From positions 12,988,501-13,052,500 of the forward strand of contig NC_089856.1 of the NCBI RefSeq assembly GCF_036373705.1: a DNA stretch of 64,000 nt. The letters run 5' to 3'. Numbering within the stretch: the first letter of the stretch is position 1; every line of letters begins with the position of its first letter. Below, in pieces: positions 24,782-37,449 of the stretch. Source of the DNA: Amia ocellicauda (lineage: Eukaryota > Chordata > Actinopteri > Amiiformes > Amiidae). Under the pieces are notes generated by a model that worked only from the letters and a program-made list of their open reading frames with translations, made no database searches and had not been told where the DNA came from. The position numbers and the translations under genes are program-made.

Positions 24782-27700
24782 TTAGAGGTCTCTGCCCAGC
24801 CTCTCAATCTCATCCAGGAAGAAGAGCAGGTCCTGCTGGGAAATCTGGGGGGAGATCAGCACCAGGCGGAAGAAGTTGACTCTCTCGTGCTGAGGCTGGT
24901 ACCCCACCATCATACTGCCCTTCCGCACCATCCGCTCCTTAATGGTGGGCGCCACCTGGGGGGACAAGCGAGACGTAGTTAGTAACTTCTGACTAATTTC
25001 TGGAGATAGGTTTGTATATAAACATGCATATATCTATATATAAATATAGTCCACTACAAAAACAATGCTGTGAATGGAAAGGAAATGCATCAGAAAACTG
25101 GTCAAAAGTGTCAGCCCACCTTCACATTTGTAGCATGGTAACGAATTACAAGGGATCAGATATCATTTCCCTTGATAAGCACCATGATACCGCAAGATAC
25201 TGCAAATTCTGTGTTTTGGACCTAGAAACTGTAGACACCTGTGGTTGATATGTCAGAATTGTCTGCATGGTGTTTTTTCCCCTTTTTCTTAAAGCCAGCA
25301 CTCTCCCTGGTCCCCTGTGTTTCTCAACTCATGGGATCTATTTGTAGCAGCATTATTAAACCTGACACCATGTATCTGTAATCTGCTTCCTAAAGAGGGG
25401 GCTGGTTGCACGCTGAAATGCGGCCTGTCACTCGATAGGGGGCAGGAATACTTACAGTCCCAAATACAGCATTCAGTCACAGCTATCGGGGGCAGGGGTA
25501 GGGGGGCAAGAGAGGGATGCATGGGGGTGGAGGGGTGAGAGGGTTGTGGTGGGATTGGGGCTGGAAGGGGCCAAGGGGGTGACAAAGAGGAAGGAATCTG
25601 ACAGACCAAAAGGGAGTATGAAGGGGGAGGGAGATTGAGAAGAACTGTAGGAAGAGGAAGATAGAGGGAGACCACACTGGTAAGGCAGTGCTTCTGTGTT
25701 AGTCTTGCACTCGTGCCCACCTTGGCCAGTCGCTCCTGATAGTCTTCACTGGCCTCCTGCCCTCTCAGACTCGGAGGCACAAACCAGAAACACACGTTCA
25801 CAAACTCGGGCTGAGGAAGAAAGGAGAGAGAGATGCCGAGGGAGGGGAGAGGAAGAGAGTTATAGACAGAACACAACCGTTACTATTGTTTTCACTATAA
25901 AATTAATCATACAAAGTAACATAAAAATGGTGCAATATAAATGGTGCATATTTGAATATTCAGATTTTATGTGGTTAAAATTCCCACAAAACCTTACGCT
26001 ATAGGTCACATCTTGGTGGGTCTGTATGCATTTACTCCCATTAAGAAAACCAACCTGAATTATCTAGAGGTTGATACTGGATTCTGCAAAACAAGAGCCC
26101 TGCAGCTTGTAAAAGCCTGGAAGGGATCAGAATGGGAGTAATCAGTCTTCCTGACGTAGGCAGGTGTGGAAGGTGTGTCCCTGTGGAATTGCCATTCCTT
26201 AACACGTTCAACACCGAACTACTGAACAATGACCGGCCACACCTGAGATTACAACTACCTTCTCTCCAACCTTATAACTTAAGTAACTATCTAATTGGCG
26301 TGTACTCCAATTTCAGCAGTGGGCTTTGGGAGCTCTGGAGGCACTGAGAATGCCTTCCCTTTCACATTACACAAGAGGCTACAGTGGGGTGGGGTTGCTG
26401 CTAAAAGGTTACTCACCTCAATGACCAGCTGGAAGCCCTCTCGTTTCTTCAACTCCTCCACAATATACCTACATAGAGAGACAAAGGTGTCATTACATCA
26501 TTGGTGATTGGTGACTTCTTGGTGATCCCAGGTACTGTTAGTGTGCAAGAGCTGGTTCGTTCTTGCACGTTCGATAGCTATTAAACTACAGCTAGACAAA
26601 CTTAGCCAAAGTCAGTCGAGGTAATTCAGTACAGGGTCAGGACAGGCGAGTATAGGGGTCAGTCTCAGCTCGGTACGTCAGTGCCAACCTGGTGCAGTTG
26701 AACGCCTTGTCCACACGCTCCTCCAGCCCCTGCGTGCCCACAGCTTTCCACATCAGCCACAGCTTTAGGCAGTCCACCTTGCGGCCACACTGCACTGACT
26801 TGTCCCCTGTGTCGTAGCTCAGGTCGTAGAACTTGTCCTGCTGGAAGAGGTAGGTGGCGTTGGCACAGTGGCAACGCTTCAGTAGGTCCTGCGGAGACAT
26901 AAAGGAGGGTGGAGAAGTCAAGACATTGCCTCTGTTCTATAGATATTAACTGGACAAGCTTGTTTGCATTCGCCCGTCTGTGTTATGACACAGCTGTTGG
27001 TCCAAACCCCAGACTACCGACTCCAGCAGAAGGAGACAAGGATTATTTTCACCTTGAAGAAATCATAGATTTGGACTAATAAAACTGCAAAAGTGTGCCT
27101 TATGGCATGTGTAGTGGGTGGCATATAAAATGCAGGATCACTCCACAATGGACTGGGCCGTTCTGGTATTGAGACTTACCGTGGTATCCCTGAGGAGAAA
27201 CACTGAGCACTGCAGCCCGGCCATCAGCATCTTATGGGGGTTCCAGGAAATGGAGTCTACCCTAGGTATACAGAGACAGGGTTAAAGGTCATTTCATGAG
27301 AACAGTGCTCAGTCAGTATGACAGTCAGCTGGCCTGGTCATTACAGCAGGAGCACTGTCACTCACAGCCTAAAGAAAGACACAAGCCATAACTGTGAAGA
27401 TGAATGCTAAGTTCACATGTGCAGTAGACACACTGTAATTCTTGGCAAAAGAGAAGAGAAAAGATGGAAAAGGGATCCTGGGGAGGGTGGAAAACAGGAA
27501 ATGGAGTCTGGTTGGGACTGGTATCCCAGCCAGGGTCACCCACCTCTCGATGCCCTTCAGCAGGTGTCTGTGCTTCTTTGAGAACAACACACTCCCGCCC
27601 CAGGCAGCCTGTAAACACAAGAGCAAAGAAGAAGATAAGACGCCTTCAGTCCTCTTTACTCATCTTGTCATCTTTCAACCCTTAAAAACACCAGATAATG

Positions 27701-30700
27701 AAAGCTGCAGGCTGGGGGAAGAAGAGGGGATCTTTCGTGTGTTGTGGAATGTTTGAAAGAGAGAGAGAGGGAGAGAGAGAGAAAGCGGTAGGGGTGAAGA
27801 GAATGTGCTTCCCCTTGTTTGTAACAGCAGAACGATTCGATACAGCAACCCCTGGTCATGCAGCCTCCCTGCTGTACTCACGTCTACATGCAGCCACAGC
27901 TTGTGTTTCTCGCACACGTCTGCGAGCCGGTCCAGTGGGTCAAAGGCACCCAGGATGGTTGTGCCAGATGTGGCGCTCACTAGGAATGGCACAGCACCCT
28001 GCAGAGGGAGGAACTGAGGGTCAAGCACTGCACCACATAAGATGCACACGAACACGTGCGCAAGTCCATGTCAATAACTTGCCTAAGATGCCGTCTGTAA
28101 TATGACAGCTGGGCAATTGATGCCTTTTCCTGTCTAGAGGTGGATAATATCGAGGAACCTGCCTGAGATTTAGCCAGCTCAATTTTCTCCTCTAGGTCTT
28201 CTGGGATCATGCCACCCCTGCAGGTCAACAACAGAAGAAAAACATACAGAACAGCACAGTAAGAATCGCAGAGAGAGTAACAGAACTGGCCAGGATCGGG
28301 GGTCTAAGGTGCTTTTACCTGTGATCCACCCTCACCACGAACACGTTGTCCAGCCCGATCCCCTGGAAGCACGCAGATTTATTGACGGAGTAGTGCGCCT
28401 AGAAGAACAGATACAGACAGAGACCATGTTCACCAAGGCCTGAATATCCTGTTGAGGCTGTTATACAGTTGTATACTAGAGTATGACACCAGGGCAGATC
28501 ATGACTACCCACTCCTACTTTCTGTACCCCGACATCCCCCATCCCGCCAGCCTCACCTCCTGTGAAGTGAAGACTGCGAGGCGTGGCACCGCCCACAGGC
28601 CCTGTCTCTTGACCTGCGGAAAAGCTCGGTAGCGCGCCAGGTTCATGGCGTACATGTTGGACATAGAGCCGCCAGGGCAGAAGATCCCGTCACCCGCCGA
28701 CCAGCCCACTAGCGTGCGCAACTGGGATAGGACCACCCCCTCCATCAGCACGAACACTGGGGCGACCTCATAGGTATACCTCAGAGAGAGAGAGAGACCG
28801 AGTGTGTTAATGTTGCACACAGACTGTCCCTAGCTTCTGAATTCCGAAAAAGATCACTGGAACTCAGAGAGAGAGAGAGAGAGAGAGAAATCATTCCTAT
28901 CACACACATGCACTCTCACACACACGTGAGCTGGACAGAGTGTAAGGGTGTCGCCCCTTCTGTCTCTACGTGAACGCAGTGGGCAAGAGGCTGCTGGGCT
29001 GCAGTGTTCTGATACCTACTGGCTGGTATTGAGGGTCTCTGTGAGGAAACGTCCGGCCAGGGAGTGGTAATCCATCCCTGCGAACAGCTGGTTGAAAAAC
29101 CGAGGGTGATCTGAAGAGAGGTGAGAAACAATGAAGGACAGACTGTGAGCTGTGGTGAGGTGGAGGGGTCCGTAAGGGGCTTTAGAGGGAGGGGCAGTCT
29201 GTGCTCTGTAGTGGAGTTAATCACTGAAGGCACCAGTTGGGGATCAATAACCTGTAGAGGGGAGTTAAGGGGTCTAGGTGAGTGCCAGGGGGGAATGTGG
29301 TATCTGGGGGGGTCGATGTACTATAGTGGCAGTAGTGGTGGGTGTGCAGTTGTAAAGTGACGTAACCCCTCAGTAAAAGTAGTACAGTGTTGAGCCTCCC
29401 GTGGTAGGAGGCCCGACCTTTTAGCGTAGAGGGCTTAACGCTGTACTGCGCTGGAACCGCTGTGGTGCGGAGCGCTCGGAGGGGCGCCGGTGGTGCGCGG
29501 TTCGAATCCCAGGCGGGGAGCTCTGACCCGCATCGGCTACACAGTGTAGGCAGCACTGAGGTGGCTCTTACTGGTCTTGACGCTGTACTTGGCGATGTCT
29601 CGGACCCGGCGCAGCAGCTGTTCGTTGGACTCGCCGCCCTCCCGCAGCTCCAGGTCCAGCAGGGCCCTCAGTTCATCTGGCTCCCGCCACTCGCACACCT
29701 GCAACAAACAGACCACTGATGCACGGCACAGGACATACTGATGCATGGCACTGAACCACACAGCTATAGTAGAAGAGGGTGAAAGTGACACACTGGGGTT
29801 GGGTGATATGCCAGTAGCAGTTGTAAAGGTATTTCTCTTTAACAACTATAAAAAATATCACTGGGAAAGAAATATACAGTTGTATTTTTTCAGCACCTTT
29901 TCCTATGGCACACAGATCAAAAATAAACATGCGTTAAAAAAACAAAAACAAAAAAAAACATTGGTGTGTTAATTAAATACATGAAAGCTATATATTGATA
30001 TATAAATATATTATAACTATTTATATATCACCCACCCCTGACACATGCCCACGTACACCACCAAGTACCACACAGTGCAAGAGAGGGTGACATTGGGACA
30101 GAAGAGGACAGAGCAAAAGGAGCAAAAAAGAGAGAGCACTGTGTTGATCCCTGACCTTTTCCCGTCGATCGGATCCTTTGCACAGAGCCTCCTGCAGGAT
30201 GATCTGGAAGGCATCGCTAAGGAATCTCTCCCCCTCGCCGTGGTCAAGAACAATCCCATTTAGCTGTGGCCTGGCCCGGGGGGGCATCACTGCCACCCCA
30301 TTCTCCTCTGGGAGAGACCGAGAGAGGGACAGATAGAGTTAGGGCTACATTTACATGCCAAATCTGTGGTTGGTAATTATTTGAAATCATTTAGCAATTG
30401 GGTGTTTGGCTTCTTGGGACTTGGCTTCTCTGTAATGTCATGAAAATTGACATGGGGAGAGAGAGAGAGAGAGAGAGAGAGAAGCCAGATGAGGGAGAGG
30501 AAAGGAGTGATGGGAGCTGAATGGTAGAGAGGAGGTTCTGTTTTGTTGTTGGATGTAATGTGCAGCTTTTGTTGTGTGATTGGGTTCTCAAGCTAATACA
30601 ATTTTGAAAATTGAGAAGAGAGAGAAGGAACAGACAAAAGAGGGATAGTGGAACAGAGAAGGAGAGTTCTGGGTGTTGTATGGTGTCCTTTCTTGCCAGT

Positions 30701-33525
30701 TAATTGTTCTTGCTCAGAGTGTACTTGAATTAGAGAGAGAGAGAGAAGAAAGAAGACCAAGGGAGGTGGTGGGGGGGGGGTCAGACAGTAAGACACTAAG
30801 GTCTTTGTGCATTTAGCTACAGTGTAAATTAAGCTGCTGAGAATTGTTGAAGCCCAGCCAGTGCTGCAGAAAAACAAAACAGACTTCGATTTCAAGTATT
30901 GTGAAAATCGTTGGTATTTTGGAGTGACAAAGTGAGGAGAGGAGAAGTTCTGTGCTGCAGCTGGGGGCACACGGCACACACAAGGTGGAGCCCTGCGGAG
31001 GCGCTCAGTCTCTTGGGTGTGCTATATTTTGCTCTTTCACTGGGTCTGAGTCTCTTTCCCTCTCCGTCTCTCTCTCTCTCTCTCTCTCTTTATTCGTGAT
31101 GATGCAATGGCAAAAGAACATTTGGTGCCCAAATATCCAGATTTGTTACATTGACACAAATGCAGGTCAGGTAATATGCTACACAGAAGCTATAGCAGTG
31201 CACAATCGGACGACCAGCACCCAGACGCAATAATTCTTTGCATTGGCATTCGCGATCCAGCTGTTGACAAGACACCATGTCTTTGGCTCCAGTACAGTCC
31301 AGGACATCTAGTAACAGGCATTTGGTAGCCTTGCACACTTGGCAGTCCATCAAAACCTGAAGAGACTGGACCACTTAACAGCTGCTGACTATATATACTG
31401 TGGCTCTGTTGGTAACGCTGAGGAGCCTACTCAAATGATGGTCCCTACTGCCAAGCTGCTAAGGCCCATTGAGAACTGTAGGGAAGGAAGGGAGCGAGTG
31501 TGTCGAGGTCTGTGGATTTATCCCTAGGCTGGATAATCTGCCCATAGATTTGCACATCTAGATGCGTGCTGTGTGCAGACATCAAGGAAAATACTAATTT
31601 GAGAATTTCTCTCTCTTCTCTTTTTCTATACACTGTGTGTATATGTATAAAGCTACTGTGTGTGTTAAAAACATTGATGAAGTGTAGATTAACATTTAAC
31701 AAGAAAATGCAGATGTGTCTGGAGGCCCCTTTGTAACTACATAACAAAGTACATCATATAATATATAATTAACAGTGTATATGCTGTTCATTATGTTATA
31801 TGGTGTACTTTATGTAGTTAAAAACATTGTATTGTTTTAATTATATGATGTAATTATTTAATGTCATAATGAACTCTACAAGGCTATTGGTTAATTGTAT
31901 AATACAGATCCGTCCCACATTGAAACATATCAGAGTGTATTGTAGCTTATGTGTAAGTCTCCATTTTTGCTTTTTGCAGCTAAATCAATCAAATAAATAT
32001 AAATCGGGAGTTAAAAAGTAATGTAACAGCAAATTATCGTTTGTTTGTATTTTAACTATAAGATAATTAAATTGAATCTTGTTGTAATTGCATGTTACCA
32101 TTTGTTACAGCACCCAAGATGGCTGCCAACATATCACTCAGCTGGCGCAGGAAAGACATACCATAGGCAATGTAGTGCATATGTCTATGATTAATTAATT
32201 CATATTCAATTACCGCTCCAGTCTAGGGTCGCGTTGAGCTAAAGACTAGCATGTCGGGCCCAGTTATCGTTTCGGAGCAATAATTTACGTATATATGTTT
32301 ATCGCCCTGGACAAGGGCGTCTGCTAATAAATCAATAAAATCTGTATATTATAAATGCGATTGCAAAATCATTATTTACGCACGTTTACAAGTAAAAACT
32401 CTTTTAAAGTCTTGTTCTGCAGTGCAAAAGCATTTTTCTGGGTTGTGCAGTGTGTGGCGAGCGGGGCATCCTAACTTTTCTCACCGTTATCTGCTGAGGT
32501 TTAACTATATATTGTACAGTGATAGGACTCAACAGTGTCGCTGACTTTAGATACGAAAACCCGCAGAAAACGAAATGAGTCACTTAATTGGAGATGCGTA
32601 ATAAGAATAATTAAAAAAAATGTTAATACATCTCATTCTAGGTGGTTTCGGTGACTTTTATGTAGCTGACAACTATGAATACAAAAAAGGGGCGGGTGAG
32701 GGGGGTATAAGGGTCTGTGTTGCTTATTGTCACCAAATGTTACCAGTTCCACTACTGGTGTCACTGGGGTTGTTACATGTTCTCAATCCGCCACACAGCC
32801 AGCACTCCGCGTCCCCTGCGCCTCTGCGCGCCTCCCCACCCCCCCTCGGCCGCCTGGCTTTAGTGGCTGCACTAGACCAGTGGAAATTTCCACTCCCCTC
32901 TAAGACCGACTAAGTCCATCAACTCCGAAGTCCTTATGGGAGTGTGTGGGTATGCCGCAGGCTTCCAGGCGCCTGGTCCCCGAGGCTGTACCTTGCATTA
33001 CATTAAATCCATCAATACAATTCTAAAGTAGTCCCCCCCCCCAAAAAAAAACAAAAGCAGAGCTAACGCGTGGTTTGTGGTGATCTTTTAATTGCAAATG
33101 TATCCAATCAATACATGCACACACAAATTAAAAACTTGTTTTGGTTGTATTCAGAACCATTGCCTTATAAGTGTTTTCCGAAATAATAAGTTTGGGGTCA
33201 AATCAACTTTCATTCTGCATATGTCGCTCAACCGATTGACCAGGTGTTCTGTCCAGGGTGGAAAAGTATTATCCAAGTGAGCGAAGATGAAGGCACATGC
33301 ATGCTGCATCCCTTTACACAGGCTCCCTCCTCTAATCCGAATCAGGTTTCAGAATAGCCAAATATGTCCAGATATGTGTGTGTGACAGGGTGAGAGCAAG
33401 TTCATTTTTCATGCACTGGTTCTGTATGATTATTTATGATCCGCCCCCCATGATCCCATGTACTTACCTCTACAGTCTCCGTTCTGGTCCACAGTGCTGA
33501 TGTGTTTGGGTGCTGTTGCGGTCAT
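24782..33525 (-). CDS. csad: CSAD, cysteine sulfinic acid decarboxylase (14 coding exons)
   Basis: A cytosolic PLP enzyme of the group II decarboxylase family. It converts cysteine sulfinate to hypotaurine, the route to taurine. Coding exons, right to left: 33,468-33,525; 30,156-30,307; 29,572-29,698; 29,020-29,110; 28,557-28,779; 28,319-28,398; 28,163-28,217; 27,882-27,998; 27,544-27,608; 27,180-27,261; 26,689-26,888; 26,417-26,468; 25,721-25,810; 24,782-24,955. They total 1,566 bases: 521 residues plus stop, with consistent phases. PLP-binding signatures are SATSGTT (270-276), HVDAAWGGS with D301, and WNPHK with the Schiff-base Lys333. The C-terminus ends ERLGRDL, close to human ERLGQDL. 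The start is the first in-frame ATG of exon 1; the N-terminus (about 70 residues before VCEW) is longer than the 493-residue human form. GADL1 or GAD is less likely given sequence and the ZNF740 neighbour. Intron 7 is GC-AG. Confidence 0.95.
28161..28163 (-). other. csad: Non-canonical GC 5' splice site in CSAD intron 7
   Basis: Exon 7 ends AAATCTCAG and is followed by GCAGGT; exon 8 begins GGTGCTGTGCC after ctctgcag. This gives LAKSQ-GAVPF, the same length as human CSAD here. The nearby GT (CAGGCAG/GTTCC) would put exon 8 out of frame. So the only frame-keeping reading is a GC-AG intron. Confidence 0.8.
28867..28889. repeat. (GA)n microsatellite in a CSAD intron
   Basis: Short GA run between CSAD exons 4 and 5. 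Confidence 0.9.
29390..29525 (+). repeat. Possible tRNA-derived SINE piece in a CSAD intron
   Basis: The plus strand contains ggttcgaatcccag, a good RNA polymerase III B box. GC-rich, partly self-complementary sequence precedes it (gagcctcccgtggtaggaggc). I cannot fold a complete tRNA cloverleaf with acceptor ends, so a tRNA gene is not claimed. A SINE head, or a chance B box, fits better. Confidence 0.35.
30459..30483. repeat. (GA)n microsatellite in CSAD intron 1
   Basis: Short GA run between CSAD exons 1 and 2; a TC run lies further along at 31,063-31,090. Confidence 0.9.
31730..31824. repeat. Imperfect palindrome of about 45-bp arms in CSAD intron 1
   Basis: The left arm, gtaactacataacaaagtac followed by atcatataat, is mirrored by the right arm, whose reverse complement reads ttaactacataaagtacacc followed by atataacata. 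The arms are nearly back to back. It may be a small miniature inverted-repeat element or a hairpin. Confidence 0.65.
32295..32340 (+). repeat. SINE/L2-type 3' tail
   Basis: The phrase ccctggacaagggcgtctgc followed by taataaatcaataaaa is the common 3' terminus of fish SINEs and their partner LINEs. It is the complement-orientation counterpart of the tail at 1,537. The body of the element is not identifiable. Confidence 0.65.
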
Positions 33526-33720
33526 GGCTACGGTGCGACTCGGGCTGACTGGGATTGTGGCGGAGTGTCCAGCATGGGTTCCCAGTACGAGCCAGCCGGG
33601 CTCCGCTGCGACGGCCAATAGAAAGGCAGGGTCCCCACGCAGCGCGATGTCTGACGGAGGGGGCGGCGGTTACTTTTTTCTTTTTGCAACACTTGATCGA
33701 ACTGTCTAAGTTGCGCTTTC
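33526..33720 (-). promoter_or_regulatory. csad: CSAD promoter and 5' UTR
   Basis: Just upstream of the CSAD ATG the DNA is GC- and CpG-rich. It includes an ATTGG/CCAAT box (plus-strand ggccaataga at 33,613) and a gggggcggcgg GC box at about 33,660. There is no TATA box. The start site is inferred, not seen. Confidence 0.45.
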
Positions 33721-36700
33721 TGCTTTAAACGCACCTTTAACCGCTTTGCCTCGAACAGAGAAAGGTAGAAGCAAGAGGAAGACTGAACATTTGCGAAAAC
33801 TTAGCTCCAGTCAATTACAAAAATCCTGCAGGGTGCTACAAATACACTGTACATATTTCATTGTATAGTCTTAAATTATGTATAAGGGGTGCAAACGGGA
33901 CACATGCGTCTGTACGGAACTACATAGATAAATCAACAAATACATACATAAACTGAGCATACAATTGAATGTTCTTGGTGATCTCTATAAGGCCCTGACT
34001 ATTTTGCATTTCCATTCTTAGAACACTTGTCCAAGCCGTCTGAAAGGAAAACAAGACTATTTCAACTCATCTATACACCTCATTCCCGAAACTGTTATCA
34101 CTTTCCTGTATCGATCTATTCTTGTCAGTGACAAAGACCGGGGTCAGAATCCATATAGCCTACAGTAAAAAAAGTAGACAAAAGTTTAAGTGTTTTAGTG
34201 CCTTTAAGTTAACCAAAGATTTGTTTTATGATGATGAGGGTTTTTTTTTTTTTTTTTTTTTTTCCAGGCTGAGATAATGTAGCGCAGTGCATTGTAGTAC
34301 ACAGCAGTGTGGTGTAGTATAGTGCAATGTAGTTTAATGCATTGTAGTGTAGTGCAGTATAATATAGTGCAATGCACTGGAGTATAGTGTAGTGCATTGT
34401 ACTATATAGTGCAGTGGAGTGTAGTATATTACAGTACAGTGTAGTATTGTGCAGTGCAGTGTGATGTTAGTAATCAAGGGAGACTCGTACCCAAATGGGG
34501 CCTCAGGTAGAACCCGATACCTCTCTACAGTTTTTGACTTGGGAGAAGTGAAGGCAAGGGCAACGGGTACACCAGGATCAAAGAGCAAATTATTTGGCAT
34601 AACTTCAAGGGGGAAAAAATTACCATGTTGCAAGCAATATAGGACTCTAAATTTATACCCAGCTGGCAGGCTTCATTATTCAGTACTACTGTGCACCTCG
34701 CCTGTTGAGCTACTGCATCTGCAGTGTGTGGGTTCTGCAGTTTATAGTCTGTGGGTTCTGTGGTTTAAAGTTAAAGTCAGAACTCTGACCCTAACATACT
34801 ATAGAATTTTTCTCACAGTCCTGAATTCTGTTCCGAGGATCTATAGTGTTTTCTGCCACTCGGTTAAATGCTATTGACCCACACAGCTCCCCCACTAACT
34901 ATACGTACATTCTAGTGCATTGTGAATGTCTATATGGAGTTGTGGGAATTGTTAATTTTCAGGCCCCACATTTTTGTAATGCTTGGAATATGCCCAAAGC
35001 CCTGGAAAATTACTGATTGTGGATTTGGAAACCTTGTACAAAAGCTCAGTTTGTTACCCATCGTCATCCAACGGGTGGGAGCCAGAATACACACGCACTC
35101 GCACACACACAGATGCACACTCACACACTCTCACACACATACCTAAACCTCATAGATAAACCTTATAGATCGGCTTTGTTGATCATGTGTTAATCATTCA
35201 CATCGAGCTGTTCAATATGTGCTCCCTGTGACGCTCCTAAAATTTCCCCACATCTCTGAGAGCCCCTTCAATGCATCCCTATTGGTTGAAATTGTGCAGC
35301 TTTTCTATAACCCTGATACAGCATTGTCTCCTCATTTGTCAACCATTCTGATTTCCTCGCATACCCCATGAACACCTGACTGCAGTTGTGTGCTACTGTT
35401 TGAAAATACTCACTCTCTCTCTCTCACACACACAAGGAGTCTTCAGCCACCCTGAAAGCACTTCCTCCTCCAACTACATTGTCATGCTTCAGGGAAGACG
35501 GTTAACAAGGGTTCATGTGACATAAAGGTTGCTTATTGATCATGGAATCTGGGTTAACTCATCTCAAGGTGTCGGTGATTCTGTTCCTTGAGCAAAGGTC
35601 CCAGGCAGGCCAGATAAGTTCTGCCTTGACTAACTGACAGGATTGTGCCTTTTAGGGTCCACCTACATGTCTGTGTGTGTAGCTGTGTAGCCCTGCAGCT
35701 GCACTCAAAAACAGAGAAGGGATTCAATATGTAACAGGGCAACAGAGAGACACAGACCCTTCTTGAGAAATTCTTTTTTTTAAATCTTCTTCCACACTAT
35801 GGGAAATAATTGTGGGTAGGTGCAATGCTGTATCAGTGCTATTTATATGAGTATGGCTTAGTTATCGCAGAAACCACAGCACCCTGTACTGAGAACACAG
35901 GCACCAGACAGGAGTACAGGCCATTACTCATAAATTACTTTCTCTCCTTTACTGTTTTTTGTTTGTTTCTTTCTTTCAGTTGAGACTTGATCAAGGTCTT
36001 ATGGTAGTCTTGTGGGAATAACAATAATAATAGTTTTACCCTGGTGTACCACATTGAAGAAAGAAATTGTGTGTGCGTTTGCATTTTGGGGAGGGGGGAG
36101 ATTCCTTCATTAGACAGGAAGTAACCTAGGACCTCCCTACACTCACGCGAGTTGACATCTCAGGCACCCACAGAACCCAGCAAGGTGCAGCTAGGTGAGC
36201 GTGAGAGAGGCAAGGCCGCAGCACATGCAGGGTGAGGGGACAGAGGCGAGGCCGCGGCGCAGGGGGAGAGGAGAAAGGGGAGGAACGGGCCCTGTCACTA
36301 TGCTTACGTGAGATTTTGTTCACCGTGCAGAAGCCACCCTCAATCCATCGAAAAGTATTGCGTGTAATAACTCCCACTCATAAACCGATAACCACTATCT
36401 TTTCACTGATTGGGATAATTTCTGCATAACACCCTCATGCCTGATAACACCAGTACTGTATAAGCAGGCAGTCTGCCCCATAATGTTATCAGTGTTTGAA
36501 AAAAAAAGATCTAATAATGGAAAAGCATTACAGTATTATGATGGTGACGATGATTACTATTATTATTGGTAAAATGTATACTGCATTTGGTAGTCTTTTC
36601 CTCACTTTTCTGCATTATAAAGCTTGCACTGCAATCACCCTGCGTATATCAACCCTTCTTTAGTCACGTTTGCCAGGTTTTGCAGTTGCAATCCTTGAGG

Positions 36701-37443
36701 CCTGACCCTACACATGCTGCTTGGGGTTTGCTTGGGGCAGCAAAGGGTGCAGTCCGCTGGGAAGGGAATAATCCAGAAACCAGCAGAAAATCTCGGTAGA
36801 AATCAGGGAATTGTTCAGTTTGGCAATGCAGCAATAACATCCCTTGCACTGGCATCTGGTGGGTGAGGATGAGGGGTGGCAGTTCGTGTGAGGTCCTGTG
36901 TTCTCGTTGTACTAGAACGGAATGCAGGGCTGATGTGACGAGTCTGTAGTAAACAGCAGGACTGAGACTGGTGACATGTTTGTGCAGGAGTGGGACAAAA
37001 CCCTCTGCCTTTGTGTGTGTGTCAATAAGTGTAGGTGTGTGTGTGTGGCAAGCGGAGTGTGGGGGGGGGGGGGGAGCTGCAAAACTCAGGTGATCGGGTA
37101 CAAGGGTGGGCAGAGTGAAACCATGATAGGGTGAAGCAGCGTGTTGCCTGCCTGCCTGCTTTACCATAGGTTACTGAGATAAAATAAATACATATTAAAA
37201 TAAAAACTTTCCACTGTACACAACATGAACAGGACGCAATGCCTAGTGGTGACCTTACTATACAGCAGGTAAAAGTGATGACTGTGATAAAATGAACAGA
37301 CAAAGATTTTTAAACATCGTAAAATGTATGCAATTTTACGAAGTGTGAAAGTCAGGATTAGTCTAAAACTGTCCAGGTGCAAATGCAGCAAGAGACTCGG
37401 CAGGCACAGAAAGGGGATTTTCTAATTTCTTCTTCTTTTTCTT
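33721..37443. other. Intergenic between CSAD and CRADD-like
   Basis: No gene was recognised. Contents are a poly-T run (34,241-34,264), the minisatellite at 34,265-34,470, CA-type repeats near 35,095-35,140 and 37,015-37,045, and unique sequence. Confidence 0.5.
34265..34470. repeat. Degenerate gtagtgcagtgtagta minisatellite
   Basis: About 200 bases of imperfect tgtagtgcagtgtagtata units, sharing the gtgcagtg core with the array at 480-1,160. A poly-T run precedes it. The His/Tyr/Leu-rich peptides on the minus strand are artefacts of it. Confidence 0.85.
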
Positions 37444-37449
37444 TTTATT
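37444..37449 (-). terminator. Candidate CRADD-like polyadenylation signal (AATAAA)
   Basis: Minus-strand aaataaaaag lies about 1.04 kb after the CRADD-like stop codon. It is a plausible 3' end, given only by position and motif. Confidence 0.3.

Larger units (their letters stand above)
30308..33467 (-). other. csad: CSAD intron 1 (3.2 kb)
   Basis: The longest CSAD intron. Its contents are simple repeats, the palindrome at 31,730, the SINE tail at 32,295 and a GC-richer patch at 32,780-32,990. A caagatggctgcc YY1-like motif lies at about 32,114. No additional coding exon is supported; the exon 1-exon 2 join is in phase without one. Confidence 0.6.

Noticed and set aside
28157-28158. GT donor for CSAD exon 7
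   Set aside because: It would add a residue and put exon 8 out of frame; the GC donor five bases earlier keeps frame and human-like length.
29390-29525. tRNA gene
   Set aside because: A B box is present but no full cloverleaf or convincing A box at the right spacing.
33458-33709. Plus-strand frame over CSAD exon 1
   Set aside because: Antisense to the CSAD start exon and promoter; GC-rich chance frame.
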